Source: Fragilaria crotonensis (taxonomy: Eukaryota > Bacillariophyta > Fragilariophyceae > Fragilariales > Fragilariaceae). Taken from it: a stretch of 37,292 nucleotides of DNA. The position numbers and the translations under genes are program-made. The stretch covers positions 1-37,292 of the forward strand of contig JAKSYS010000620.1 in the NCBI GenBank assembly GCA_022925895.1, in the 5' to 3' direction. The notes under the pieces were generated by a model. That model was not told the DNA's origin, ran no database searches, and saw only the letters and a program-made list of their open reading frames with translations. This document shows positions 10,256 to 19,383 of the stretch, in pieces; the first letter of the stretch is position 1, and every line of letters begins with the position of its first letter.

Positions 10256-11497
10256 ATGGTAGTTGTTGAGACGGAGAGAGCATCGAGGAAGGTCGTGAAA
10301 TTGGCAAATACAATATGGCCAGACGCTCTTCCTCATCCTCTTGAAGAGAAGATTTTTAGTGTCGTGTGCGGCAACTCCACACTCAAGTGGGCTCTCCATG
10401 ATGGTGCAGGGAGGAGTTTCGTGCCAACTCTAGCCTGGTCGTAAGTCGTAGGATTGATACGGACGGCTACGAAGGCAAATGATTTTGGGCGCAACTTTGT
10501 TTTTCAAGTTGTTTCGTACTGTACTTCTTCATCTGACCCGTGCCTTTCTCTCCACTCTCCCAGAACGGAACCATACACAATAAATACCAACGCAAATGCA
10601 AATGGACATGAATTACCCGCAGCTGCACTTTGCCGTTACATGCCTGAGCTCGCCAGGAGCGTTGTTTTTGGCTCCGAGAACATGAATGACGGGACTAAAC
10701 AACTGGCACTTGAAAAGAGTCTAAGCCGTTCCGCATCGCTCTTGACTGTCTACTTGATTTCCACCAATTCGGCTCATGCCGAAGGTGTCGCTTGGCTCTT
10801 TTCCGACATTCCATGTCGTCTCTTCGTGCTGCAACCTGACGATTTCTTTACCGAAGCGGAAGGCCGGTACGAGACCATGGGCATGGACCGATTGGCATGT
10901 ATGCGTGCCGCGGGAAAGGCATGGGGATTTCCAGCCTTGGTCATTGATGGTGGAACGTCCTTGACGTATACTGCCTGCGATCGGAACGGACACATTGTCG
11001 GCGGAGGCATCACGGCAGGACTCCTGTTGTTTCGAACACTGGCCAACCACTGGAAAAGGCACCGGGGATGGTCAGCGTGCAGGATCCAGAACAAATGTTG
11101 AAAGCCGCGCAGAGTATGATTGATAAGAATGAACCATTAGGCTTCTTCTTGCGAAACACACAGGATGCTGTGGTTGCGAGTTTCTTGAAGGAAATTGGCT
11201 TTATCTTCGTGAAGTGGTCAAAAGATATTTTGATGACGTTTATGCTAAAGGATCGAACGAAGAAGTCACGGGAAGCAACGATGAAAACGGAGTTTCTACT
11301 AGTACCGATGTTACGCGGCCACAAGGCCAACCCAATAATACAATTCCCAAAATTATCCTTACCGGCGGAGATGCGAGGATTCTGAAAGCTTGCTCAAGGT
11401 GAATGACAATAATCTTCTTGAGAGCCGCCCCGACATCATTCCCTGAGATTGTCGTTAACAAGCAGCTTTTTCCCACGGAGTTGCTGCGGCGTTAATT
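10256..11497 (+). CDS. type III pantothenate kinase (CoaX-like), frame-disturbed
   Basis: Pantothenate kinase phosphorylates pantothenate, the first step of CoA synthesis. I choose ATG 10256. Exon 1 ends at 10440 before GTAAGT and exon 2 starts at 10564 after a pyrimidine-rich CAG (intron 123 nt). Type III (CoaX) motifs are visible: an N-terminal nucleotide-binding motif VVCGNSTLKWALHDG, then YETMGMDRLACMRAAGKAWG, then VIDGGTSLTYTA and GGGITAGLLLFRTLA, and late IILTGGDARILKA. The frame moves by one base near 11047, 11200, 11399, 11441-11444 and 11467-11471, each at a short homopolymer; between them the family pattern continues, for example FFLRNTQDAVVASFL. The last block, FSHGVAAALIMKAG, is in frame with the Tudor-like protein that follows, so 11498 may not be a true start and the two may be one gene. 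CoaX is mainly bacterial; the intron shows this copy is nuclear. Confidence 0.75.
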
Positions 11498-12423
11498 ATG
11501 AAGGCTGGGCAGTTCAAGACGACCGTGTTCCACGAGCATGACAAGAAGCTCCTGGGTTGTCGAGTGGCAAAGGAATTCAAACTGTCGGACGACGATGGTG
11601 ATCGAGTATACAGAGGAACAATCGCTGCGACTATTCGGATCAAGAACAGCACGTCGAGACAGTATCTAGTGCTGTATGATGACGCTGACGCAGAGGAGAT
11701 GGACGTAGTCCAGATTCATGGTAAGTGCTTGTTGTATCATTTGGTGCTCGGTGGTGTGCTGTCCGTTTACCTAGCTAATGGTCGTACACAGCCGCCTTGA
11801 CGTTGTACTCGCAAGTGGGCGAGAAGCACTTAAAAACCCCTAATGATGACATTGCCAAGAAGATTGCCGTAAAGAAAGTGCTTGCCCATGACGCGGCGAG
11901 GGATTTGGAACTTAGCAACCGCAAAGTACAAGAACATGCCAATTCTCATCGATACGCCTCAGCCGCGATTGCTGCTTCCGCACCAAAGCCAAAGAAGACG
12001 CCAACTCCTCCTGTGGCTGCCAAACCAGTGAAGCCGACCACTCCTGTCGCCCAAGCAGTGAAGCCAACCACTCCTGCTGCCAAACCAGTGAAGCCAACTA
12101 CTCCCGCGGCAACGTCGAACAAACGAAAATCGAAAGAGGCACCGACCCCCACAACCCCGAAATCAAAGAAAACCAAGGATCAGGATCCTGATGCAGACTT
12201 ATCCATTGATCCGTCACGAGTTATCAATCGTCGGGTCGCCAAGTACTTTGAGGGCCAAATTTTCTTTGGTACGGTCAGCAGTTACGACCCAAGGGAAGGG
12301 CTTTGGCAGATTGACTATGACGATGGGGACGAAGAAGAATTTGACAAGAATGAGCTGAAGGTGCATCTCAGATTGCGTGAATCCAATAAGGATGTGGACA
12401 AGAAGGGTACTCCTGCCAAGTAG
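11498..12423 (+). CDS. protein with two Tudor-like modules and Pro/Lys/Thr linker
   Basis: Two exons, 11498-11720 and 11792-12423, joined across a 71-nt GTAAGT...ACAG intron in phase 1. Two similar modules are seen: GCRVAKEF ... YLVLYDDADAEEMDV in exon 1 and NRRVAKYFEGQIFFGTVSSY ... WQIDYDDGDEEEF near the C-terminus. This pattern (a strand with RVAK-F, then an aromatic-rich strand, then YDDGD-EE) is that of small Tudor-like domains common in stramenopile proteins, which often bind modified histone tails. Between them lie a helical stretch and a low-complexity linker with repeated KPTTP units, then basic sequence (NKRKSKEAPTP) likely to act as a nuclear signal. The upstream frame is open from 11459 and encodes the apparent C-terminus of the pantothenate kinase homologue, so ATG 11498 may be internal to a fusion. 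Confidence 0.65.
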
Positions 12424-12687
12424 TATTGTTAACTTTTCTGAGATTAAATCCATTACGCGTTGCAAGGGAGACACATCTTTTCATGGAAGGAGTGATGTCA
12501 TGATGAACAATAGGATACCTCTAATCATCTTCGAGCTACTGATGCTATACCAGTTCTCATTTCGAATCCCATTTGGGTGAGAGGGTGTGTCACACGATCT
12601 GATTTGCGAAAAAAGAGGTCGTGTAAGTGTGAGAAGATGATGATATCGCAAACTTATAAAGTAAAACCAAAAAATTCAGGAGCATCA
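12424..12687. other. convergent intergenic
   Basis: Tail-to-tail spacer between the Tudor-like gene (+) and the FAD oxidoreductase gene (minus). It should hold both 3' UTRs; nothing else is recognised. Confidence 0.4.
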
Positions 12688-14931
12688 CTATTCGAGATAG
12701 GACAACTTACACAAGTATCCGTGAATCAGTACATTGCCCTCACTATTCGAATTGTAGTGTTTCACTAATTCTTGCATGGAAGGGAGGGGCGATGTTCGGA
12801 TCGATCGAGGAGGCGTGGGAAATGGAAGAATGGATTGCAGAAGGGTCGTTATGTGCCTTCCAATGCCCAAACTAGCAGTCAGTCCAGTCGATCGAATTCC
12901 CGCTGCAACAATCCAATTTCTCTGAGGTGTCATACATATCTGATAATCTCGATAATCCGTAGCAGGGCGAATACCGACGTATTCGCCAACATGCTGTACA
13001 TTCGGATCAAGATCAGGAATGATGCGAAGGGCAAAGCCAGTAAGATCGTCCGCAACTGCAGGATCAATACGTCTATCAAATCTAGATTCTTGATCTTGTG
13101 CGGTGGGTCCAACCACAATGTGATCGTACAAACTTGAATACAAGAATATTCCTTTTGTTCGTTGTGTCGGCACTGGTTGTATCGGGCGAGTAATGTGAGT
13201 GTAATTGTCAGCCAAAAAGACTCGATACTGTCCTCGTCGCGGAGCTGCTCGCCAATGCGGGGGGTTGACACCAGTCGTTGCGGCCTGCACCAGATCGGCA
13301 ACAATGCCAGTGGCATTAACAACTGCCGTGGCACGAAGCAATTCCGGGGGATGCGCAGGCGTCAAGTGATCCTTGTCCGTCTTTCGGCGCACATTCCACA
13401 CGCGTTCGTTTTCGTCAAACCAAGAATTTTCCGCATCATATTCAAAATTGGTGTGGATTTGAGCCCCATTCTCTCGCGCGTGGGCTGCCAAGGCGATCGA
13501 ATACAGCCATGAATCAACTACTATCTCACCAGGAATGTGCACTGCTCCAACGCACAGTGGTGAGATATTAGGCTCCAAATTCCCTAACTCGTTTGCATTG
13601 AGCTTCCTTGCGTCCAAATCGCCTGCATCATGAGATTCTGCCAGTACTTTGGCGAGAGGGCAATTATACCTTTTATCTCGACCCACATTATCCCAATCCC
13701 ACTGACAAACCAAGGATCCACAATCACGATATGGTATTCGATGCGTCTTGAGAAAGGGTCGAATTTGAGAAATAGAGTCTCGAATAAGCGCTCTCTCTAG
13801 TGTTCCGATTGCCGCATCGACTCCAGTACAGATTATCCCACTGTTGGCCGAACTCGCTCCTCGGAGCAAATCGGCTTCCGCTTCTACGAGTACGCACCGA
13901 TATCCCTGCAAGGTTGCAGCTCGTAGGACTGCGAGTCCTACAACACCGCCTCCAATGATGAGAACATCATACACAGATTGTCTTTTCCGCGGCGGCTGGG
14001 GCTGTGGATTTTGTTGGTGTCGTGGTTGAGAGTAGTTCATCATTTGTGCACCATTTGGAGGTTGTTGTGTACGACGGGACATTCGAGGTTGTTGTTGTTG
14101 TTTCCGTGTATGACTGCTAGCAGACGGTGTCGGTGTGTGTGTGTTGGGGTCAAAACGAACCTGCCGAGTCGGGAGCTCGGTCGCTGGTGTTGCTGATGAT
14201 GCTCTCTGTTGAGCGTTTCTATTGTTGTTGCTGCTGGTGCTGGTGGTTGTTTGAGGCGAGCGCTGCCATCCAACGTCCCCTTGCTGTTGCTGCTGCTGCT
14301 GTTGTTGAAATATCCTAAGTTGCAGAGCAACATGGTCAGGATGCTGATGCTGAGCATATCCATTGCTTAGTTGTTGCTGATAATCAGCATTGCCATTCTG
14401 GAATTTCAGTTCAGGGACGAACAGGTGTTTGTTGTCGTTGTTCAGAGGTGGTCGTCCCTGCGAAGGTATGGCATCTGGTCGCATACCATTCTGTGAGCCA
14501 TGCGATGAGACTGGTTCCAAATAGGATGCTCCATCTTGTGGGGCATCGTTTTCTGGACCAAGATACGTGCGTTCCTTCTCTTGGAGCTCTGGAGAAACGC
14601 CAGATGTTGCACCGTTCGGAGAGTTCGATTGGGTACTTGATTGTTCTGGTTCATCATCACGAGGCTCTGACTCGTCGGCGTAAAAATCTGGCACAGGCAC
14701 CGGGTGCTGTGAATACAGCTCATCCGAAAATGATGTCTGTGTCTCCGACGGCGCACTACTTCTAGGAGCAAAATCGTTCTGAGGTGCATTGGAATGCTCA
14801 ATGAGCATGAAATTTGAATTCGATGTTTCATCGGACGAATATTTCGCTGGAGCATCGTTCAAACAAAGTTGACCCATCTCCCTCATGTTCAACTCAGGTG
14901 ATGCGCCAACACTGCCATTGTTCGATGACAT
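12688..14931 (-). CDS. FAD-dependent oxidoreductase (DAO superfamily) with long Q/N-rich N-terminus
   Basis: 747 codons without interruption from ATG 14931. The enzyme part starts at about residue 322 with a Rossmann dinucleotide-binding motif (VLIIGGGVVGLAVLRAA), followed by the acidic ribose-binding residue in VLVEAEADL, then GASSANSGIICTG, QPVPTQRTKGIFLYSSLYDH, VGEYVGIRP and a late FAD-contacting GIRSTGLTASLGIGRH. These are features of the DAO fold as in glycerol-3-phosphate and L-2-hydroxyglutarate dehydrogenases (GlpA/LhgO-like); the substrate cannot be told from sequence. The C-terminus is of normal extent for the family. The first ~320 residues are not enzyme-like: rich in Ser, Asn, Gln and Pro with an uninterrupted run of Gln encoded by CAG/CAA repeats (about 14280-14305). 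No clear signal or transit peptide precedes this. It is divergent from ALG14. Confidence 0.8.
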   Translation of the reverse strand: MSSNNGSVGASPELNMREMGQLCLNDAPAKYSSDETSNSNFMLIEHSNAPQNDFAPRSSAPSETQTSFSDELYSQHPVPVPDFYADESEPRDDEPEQSSTQSNSPNGATSGVSPELQEKERTYLGPENDAPQDGASYLEPVSSHGSQNGMRPDAIPSQGRPPLNNDNKHLFVPELKFQNGNADYQQQLSNGYAQHQHPDHVALQLRIFQQQQQQQQQGDVGWQRSPQTTTSTSSNNNRNAQQRASSATPATELPTRQVRFDPNTHTPTPSASSHTRKQQQQPRMSRRTQQPPNGAQMMNYSQPRHQQNPQPQPPRKRQSVYDVLIIGGGVVGLAVLRAATLQGYRCVLVEAEADLLRGASSANSGIICTGVDAAIGTLERALIRDSISQIRPFLKTHRIPYRDCGSLVCQWDWDNVGRDKRYNCPLAKVLAESHDAGDLDARKLNANELGNLEPNISPLCVGAVHIPGEIVVDSWLYSIALAAHARENGAQIHTNFEYDAENSWFDENERVWNVRRKTDKDHLTPAHPPELLRATAVVNATGIVADLVQAATTGVNPPHWRAAPRRGQYRVFLADNYTHITRPIQPVPTQRTKGIFLYSSLYDHIVVGPTAQDQESRFDRRIDPAVADDLTGFALRIIPDLDPNVQHVGEYVGIRPATDYRDYQICMTPQRNWIVAAGIRSTGLTASLGIGRHITTLLQSILPFPTPPRSIRTSPLPSMQELVKHYNSNSEGNVLIHGYLCKLSYLE

Positions 14932-15404
14932 GGTTCAGATCACAGGTCTTCGGTGACAAATGTTCGCAGCACGACTGTATAGTCCTTTGATATGTTGTGT
15001 ATGCTTACGAATGTGACATTTGATTGTGGGTCGTCGCCTATGACTCTTGGTCGCAGGAAAAGTCCGATTAACTGGCATTTTAACTTCGTCGTTTCTACGA
15101 CTCTGCGACAGTATTCATACGACAGTTCCTACTTTACTTCATCCTACTACATAGCGCAAGTTTGAGTTGCGAGTAACGGCTACAGTACTGGAGTATGTCA
15201 CTGTTAACGTCTATACTGCATGGTTCCTCCTTTAGTGCAGAGTGGAGAGGGTCCGATAGGTGAGCGTTCCGCACTGCTCCGAATCGCTGCAGCTTTGCAT
15301 TCGCAGGAACGAGGAACAACCAGGACGCAGCCAACTTGCCCCCCGTCACCTCCCCCGTCTCCATAGTCATAGCTGCTGCAAAAGCAAGCAGCAGCTACTG
15401 CAGG
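14932..15404. promoter_or_regulatory. divergent intergenic between FAD oxidoreductase and ALG14
   Basis: Head-to-head spacer of about 470 bp that must contain the promoters and 5' UTRs of both genes. In-frame sequence without ATG extends ALG14 upstream to 15336. No TATA box or specific factor site is claimed. Confidence 0.45.
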
Positions 15405-16054
15405 ATGCTTCTTCTTTTCCTCGCTATCATCGCCTTCCTCGCTCGATCGTATCAGGTGCTGAGATCAGTCCAGAACAACCGTAATGCAAAAGAACGACCC
15501 GTGAGAGCGAAACTTCCTATCAAAACTTTGGTTGTACTGGGATCCGGTGGTCACACGACGGAGATGCTTCAAATGATCCAGCACTTGAATCCGAAAATTT
15601 ACGGCCCTTAATTTATATTGTTGCTACAACCGATGACACGAGCGAACGACGAATCGATGCGTTCGGAGGGAGGTTGCCGTCCGAAACCTACTTTATACCC
15701 AGAAGTCGAGAGGTTGGTCAGTCTTATGTAACCGCCATTGCTTCCACGCTGTACGCCATGATATTCTCCTTGTGGATTGTTTTCAAGACCCGTCCTGCTC
15801 TGCTACTCTGTAACGGTCCGGGAACTTGTATTCCAGTGGCTGGAGCTACACTGTTGGCACGAGTTTTGGGTCTCTGTGAGGGCAATATCGTGTTTGTGGA
15901 GAGCTTCTGTCGGGTCAAATCGCTGTCACTCACCGGTAGGATCCTTTATCCTTTCGCGGACATGTTTCTGGTACACTGGGATGAACTTCATGCCAAGTTT
16001 CCCAGATCACAAACGATCTCGACTTTTGTCCCCAATACATCCAGAGGGAGGTAG
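15405..16054 (+). CDS. ALG14: ALG14, UDP-GlcNAc transferase membrane subunit (one frame change)
   Basis: ALG14 anchors ALG13 at the ER membrane; together they add the second GlcNAc to dolichol-PP-GlcNAc in N-glycan assembly. I choose ATG 15405, which opens with a hydrophobic anchor (MLLLFLAIIAFLARSYQVL), rather than the upstream non-ATG extension. Family motifs are VVLGSGGHTTEMLQMI, LIYIVATTDDTSERR, FIPRSREVGQSYV, LLCNGPGTCIPV and VFVESFCRVKSLSLTGRILY. The total is about 216 residues, the usual ALG14 size. The frame changes at the CCC at 15605-15607: one frame stops after KIYGP while the next resumes with LIYIVATT, so one base appears to be missing. The last 15 residues (ending VPNTSRGR) are not like the family's usual ending. 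Confidence 0.85.
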
Positions 16055-16719
16055 TTGGAACGCACCCCACCAACCTTGGCAATTCATGATGTATGCTAGA
16101 TTGTTTCTTTTCTCGTGACGAATGCCAACCTTGGCAATTCATGATGTATGCTAGATTGTTTCTTTTCTCGTGACGAATGCCCAGCATTCGATGCACTGCT
16201 GCTTTTAACATGTCAACATACGGCAGCAGTTGGCAAGCGCAAAAGGTGTTGATGTCCTGAACCATGCAACCCACCCGTAGAGTATCAGGGAGACAGGCCA
16301 GCTCAAACAATGCAACTTCTACGAAAAAGAATCCGACATTTTCTGTTGAACTGATCGCAAGTAGGACATCAAGTCTATGTAGGGACTCTTTCCTATTCCT
16401 ACTATTCCTACGCTTTATCTATCTATATAATCACAAAATGCTGGTGCGCCTGAATCAAGGAGGAGAACTACAACTCTTCGACCCGACCGTCCTCAAACTG
16501 CCATCGGCATATCTCTTGATCTTCGGATTGGAAGTCAAGCTGCAAGCATCGATCCAGTCTGAACGTAACCTGTGGGACATACGTCGGGATCGTGTGAATG
16601 TGGTTTCTCCGATCAATACGACCCCGACGTTAGTTTTCCTTGAATCTTCAAGGATCGAGTCAAAAGCACTACCTCCCCCTGGTATGCAGTGTTGGCGATG
16701 TGTTGATACAGGTCGGGCT
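16055..16719. other. intergenic with 55-bp tandem duplication
   Basis: Between ALG14 and the G8-like remnant. An open frame exists on the plus strand (16264-16737) and another on the minus strand (16455-16745), but neither shows recognisable domains. The tandem duplication at 16070-16179 is described separately. Confidence 0.4.
16070..16179 (+). repeat. perfect 55-bp tandem duplication
   Basis: The unit beginning ccaaccttggcaattcatg spans 16070-16124 and is repeated without change at 16125-16179, about 15 bp after the ALG14 stop. Its perfection suggests a recent event, or an assembly artefact. Confidence 0.9.
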
Positions 16720-17466
16720 TTACAAGTAAACAGCTGACCAAACACCTGTTTCCGGAAAAAGATTCGCCTTCTTCACAGTTGGTTCTTCGTTCCTATGCCA
16801 CTCGCGCGAATCTTTCATTGCCGTCGACACGAGGATAATCGTCTGTCCTGGTTCCCAGTTCACGCTGTGTTGCAGCATCAGGATAGCATCACCAGGATTA
16901 AACGTCAAGGCAAGACGGGTCAAGGTGCGGAAGAAGCGCTCACCGTGGAGGCTGATCTGCCCAGTGACTGAGATACCCTTGAACTCTGATGGAGGAACGT
17001 TTGTGACTGCGCGACTCGGTCGCTTACTATAACGAGGGATTGTCACAGGCGTCCTTATGCTACAAGTCGCCGATTCCGCCGTCAGCTTTCCATCAACAGT
17101 AACCCCATTTGACTCAAAGGTGATGCGAGTGATGTTCTCTCCGAGATGAGCCCTGATGACGCGGGAATGTCGACAAATGAGAGTTTTCCCACGATTGGCT
17201 GTCGGACCACAACTATAGAATTGGTTGGCAGTGTCACGTTGGCCCCAGTCTTCCGGATGGTTTATGCCAATCGAGGCCGTTGTCAAGATGAGTGCAACTC
17301 GATCGCGAACAATGCTAAGACGAGATGAGTAAGGAATGACAACCGCTTCATTGGCAGATTCTGCATAAATGAATCGCCCTGACGGGACGCGCTGACTGGA
17401 GACGTCGTCGGTAGGGCCGGGGCTCGCCGCTCTCCAGTGGCAGCAGGTCGCCGAATCGGAATCTTA
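16720..17466 (-). pseudogene. fragment resembling a G8-domain (fibrocystin-L/CEMIP-like) protein
   Basis: A minus-strand frame stays open for about 248 codons (17466 down to 16720) but has no early ATG; the first ATG-type start is at about 17286. The second half reads FKGISVTGQISLHGE, RTLTRLALTFNPGDAILM, then HSVNWEPGQTIILVSTA. This succession (G-I-x-V-x-G-x-I-x-L-H-G, then a T-R-L strand, then VNWEPGQ-I-L-ST) is what is seen just after the G8 domain of fibrocystin-L, CEMIP and related secreted or surface proteins. Those proteins are over 1000 residues, so this is a fragment or a gene whose other exons I cannot find. The resemblance is from memory of the family and moderate. Confidence 0.4.
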
Positions 17467-18420
17467 GTAGAAAGCTGCTGGGTAGTTCCTTGGTCCTTGT
17501 AGTCGACGCGCTCCTCCCGTCACGAAGCGATTGCGTGATTCTCTTTCAGCTGAGATGCTCGTCAAAAGTGGATGGGCGGGATATGCTCGAAGAAGATTGC
17601 TGCGTTTGTCAAACTCATGGAGCTGCAACAATATCAATTTCTACTGAAAAAGTTAAAAGTACAGCAACTCCGTACTGTCGTACTGGTAGTGTTGTGCGTG
17701 TGCAGGACTACCGGTAGATCCGATTATTTATAGGTTTCACCAATTTGACGTCAGCGCGTACCAATCAGGATGCTCTCAGTGTGTTACTGTCTTACTGTAG
17801 TACTGTATGTCAGTACGTTGAACGTGAAGACATCAGTACTGTGACGTGGGCGCTGACGTCAAATTGGTGAAACCTAATCGGACCCCTACATATGTCATAT
17901 GTACAGGGAGCGATGCAGGCCCTCTTTGCACTATGTATTATGTGTTGCTGTATCATTTTATGTCTACCATACAATACCAGGTATGCCTGGTATGATACCG
18001 CACTCCAGTCTGTGCATTGTGCATTCACTTTTAGACAAACCCAGCAGCACAAGGTACTGTAGTACTGCATTACCCGGTACAACTGCACTTCTATACTGCA
18101 GTTCCGTAAAATGTGAATTCTGCTGGTATGCAGTACGTACCAGGTTCCAGGTGCTGTAGCATATGTCATATATTGTGCTCTATGCATACACATATATAGC
18201 TGATAGAGCTTTCCAAAGCCTGCACGAGTTTGTGTTATTGTAGCTGTACTGTTACCAGGTAGTAGTACCATAGTACTACAGTACTGTTTTATGACCATCG
18301 AACAAATCAAAAGTGAGGGTATAACGGCATGACATGTCTCTCATCTCTCCCTCGCTCCATGTTAACTCGCTCTGTTCTTTCTTTTAAAAGCGCAGTACGG
18401 AGTACAGTACTCATCTCGCC
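17467..18420. other. intergenic with inverted-repeat element and GTAC-rich sequence
   Basis: No gene is supported. 17719-17882 holds an inverted-repeat element (separate entry). From 17650 to 18410 the sequence is strongly enriched in GTAC/AGTACT words and contains a perfect hairpin, taccagg-tatg-cctggta, at about 17978-17995. The end is the promoter of the glycosyltransferase gene. Confidence 0.5.
17719..17882. repeat. small terminal-inverted-repeat (MITE-like) element
   Basis: The arm taggtttcaccaatttgacg... at 17731-17757 is the exact reverse complement of 17850-17876 (27 bp). The match continues outwards: tccgatta (17719-17726) pairs with taatcgga (17875-17882), with a tttata-type insertion in the left arm. 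The whole is about 165 bp with no coding capacity. Each arm contains the palindrome TGACGTCA, the binding site of CREB/ATF-type bZIP proteins. No target-site duplication could be fixed. Confidence 0.7.
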
Positions 18421-19383
18421 ATGAAATCAGTCCACAAGTTCAAAGACCACCACACGAAGCGGCGGAATTCCTTTCTAATCGTGAAACGAATTGTTGTTAT
18501 TGTTGGCGCACTCCACCTCATCACGTATCCTCTCAATACCGCAAGTACAAGTTCAAGTGCGACATCGCAGACGTTGACTGAACAAAATGATACTCGGAGT
18601 ACGCTGCTTCCCATCGGCAATCACCAGCTCGCAATCGCAAGACCAGTACTGACCGATTCGCTTTCGCAAAACAACGAAACTACCATTTCCATTTGTGTAC
18701 CTGCCATTCTCAAGGACTACGAAACAGGCGACCTTCAGCGTCTCCTGGCATCCATTCATGGTCAGACGAAACCACCAACAGAAGTTATTGTGATTATCTC
18801 GGGCGTTTCTGAGGATTTATGTCAAACCATTCAAACCGCGACCACAACAGTATCATCATTAACGACATTGACCATCAAGTGCCGCTCTGCCCTGCAACGG
18901 CAATCGGTCTCACGAAATGAATGTGCCAAACATGCCAAGGGGGATGTCATATCCTTTATTGATGCTGACGATCAAATGACACCCAACAAAGTACAAGTCG
19001 TGCTAGAATTGAACGAGTTGTATCATCCCAAATTAATTCTCCATGGGTGGACGGCTGTCGAACAGGATGCAGCAACGAATGCGAATGCATCGTGGCACGA
19101 GTATCCAATCATGCATGGGAAGCAACTGTATCAATTGGCACAGCAAACCAAGGCAAAACATTTATGGCTGCATGAATTCCTGATACATAGCATGGCGACC
19201 ATATCTAGAAATGTCACTATACAACATCGAGAAGAGGAACAGTATTACCGCGAGGAAGATTCGTGGTTCGTTCGAGATATTATTGAGCACTATGGAGAGC
19301 ATGATGAAACGGCGATTTACATTCAAATGCCATTAGGAATCTACTTGGCGAGAGAATACAAGGGAACGAACAGCCGGAAGTAA
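18421..19383 (+). CDS. family 2 glycosyltransferase, type II membrane protein
   Basis: 320 codons from ATG 18421. The N-terminus is basic followed by a hydrophobic anchor (about residues 20-40, FLIVKRIVVIVGALHLITYP), as in Golgi type II membrane enzymes. The catalytic part begins at about residue 88 (ISICVPAILKDYETGDLQRL) and shows the GT2 layout: SIHGQTKPPTEVIVIISG, later QRQSVSRNECAKHAKGDVIS, then the nucleotide-sugar and metal motif FIDADDQ at about 178-184, corresponding to the DxD of GT-A folds. A Trp/Glu-rich segment near the end (EEDSWFVRDII) could supply the catalytic base. N-glycan sequons are present (NAS, NVT). Donor and acceptor are unknown. Confidence 0.75.
   Translation: MKSVHKFKDHHTKRRNSFLIVKRIVVIVGALHLITYPLNTASTSSSATSQTLTEQNDTRSTLLPIGNHQLAIARPVLTDSLSQNNETTISICVPAILKDYETGDLQRLLASIHGQTKPPTEVIVIISGVSEDLCQTIQTATTTVSSLTTLTIKCRSALQRQSVSRNECAKHAKGDVISFIDADDQMTPNKVQVVLELNELYHPKLILHGWTAVEQDAATNANASWHEYPIMHGKQLYQLAQQTKAKHLWLHEFLIHSMATISRNVTIQHREEEQYYREEDSWFVRDIIEHYGEHDETAIYIQMPLGIYLAREYKGTNSRK

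Noticed and set aside
16264-16737. 157-codon plus-strand open frame
   Set aside because: No domain or signal; partly antisense to the G8-like remnant, which has the better family resemblance.
17810-18310. 166-codon minus-strand open frame
   Set aside because: It covers GTAC-rich low-complexity intergenic DNA and one arm of the inverted-repeat element; the translation is Cys/Tyr-rich without domain features.
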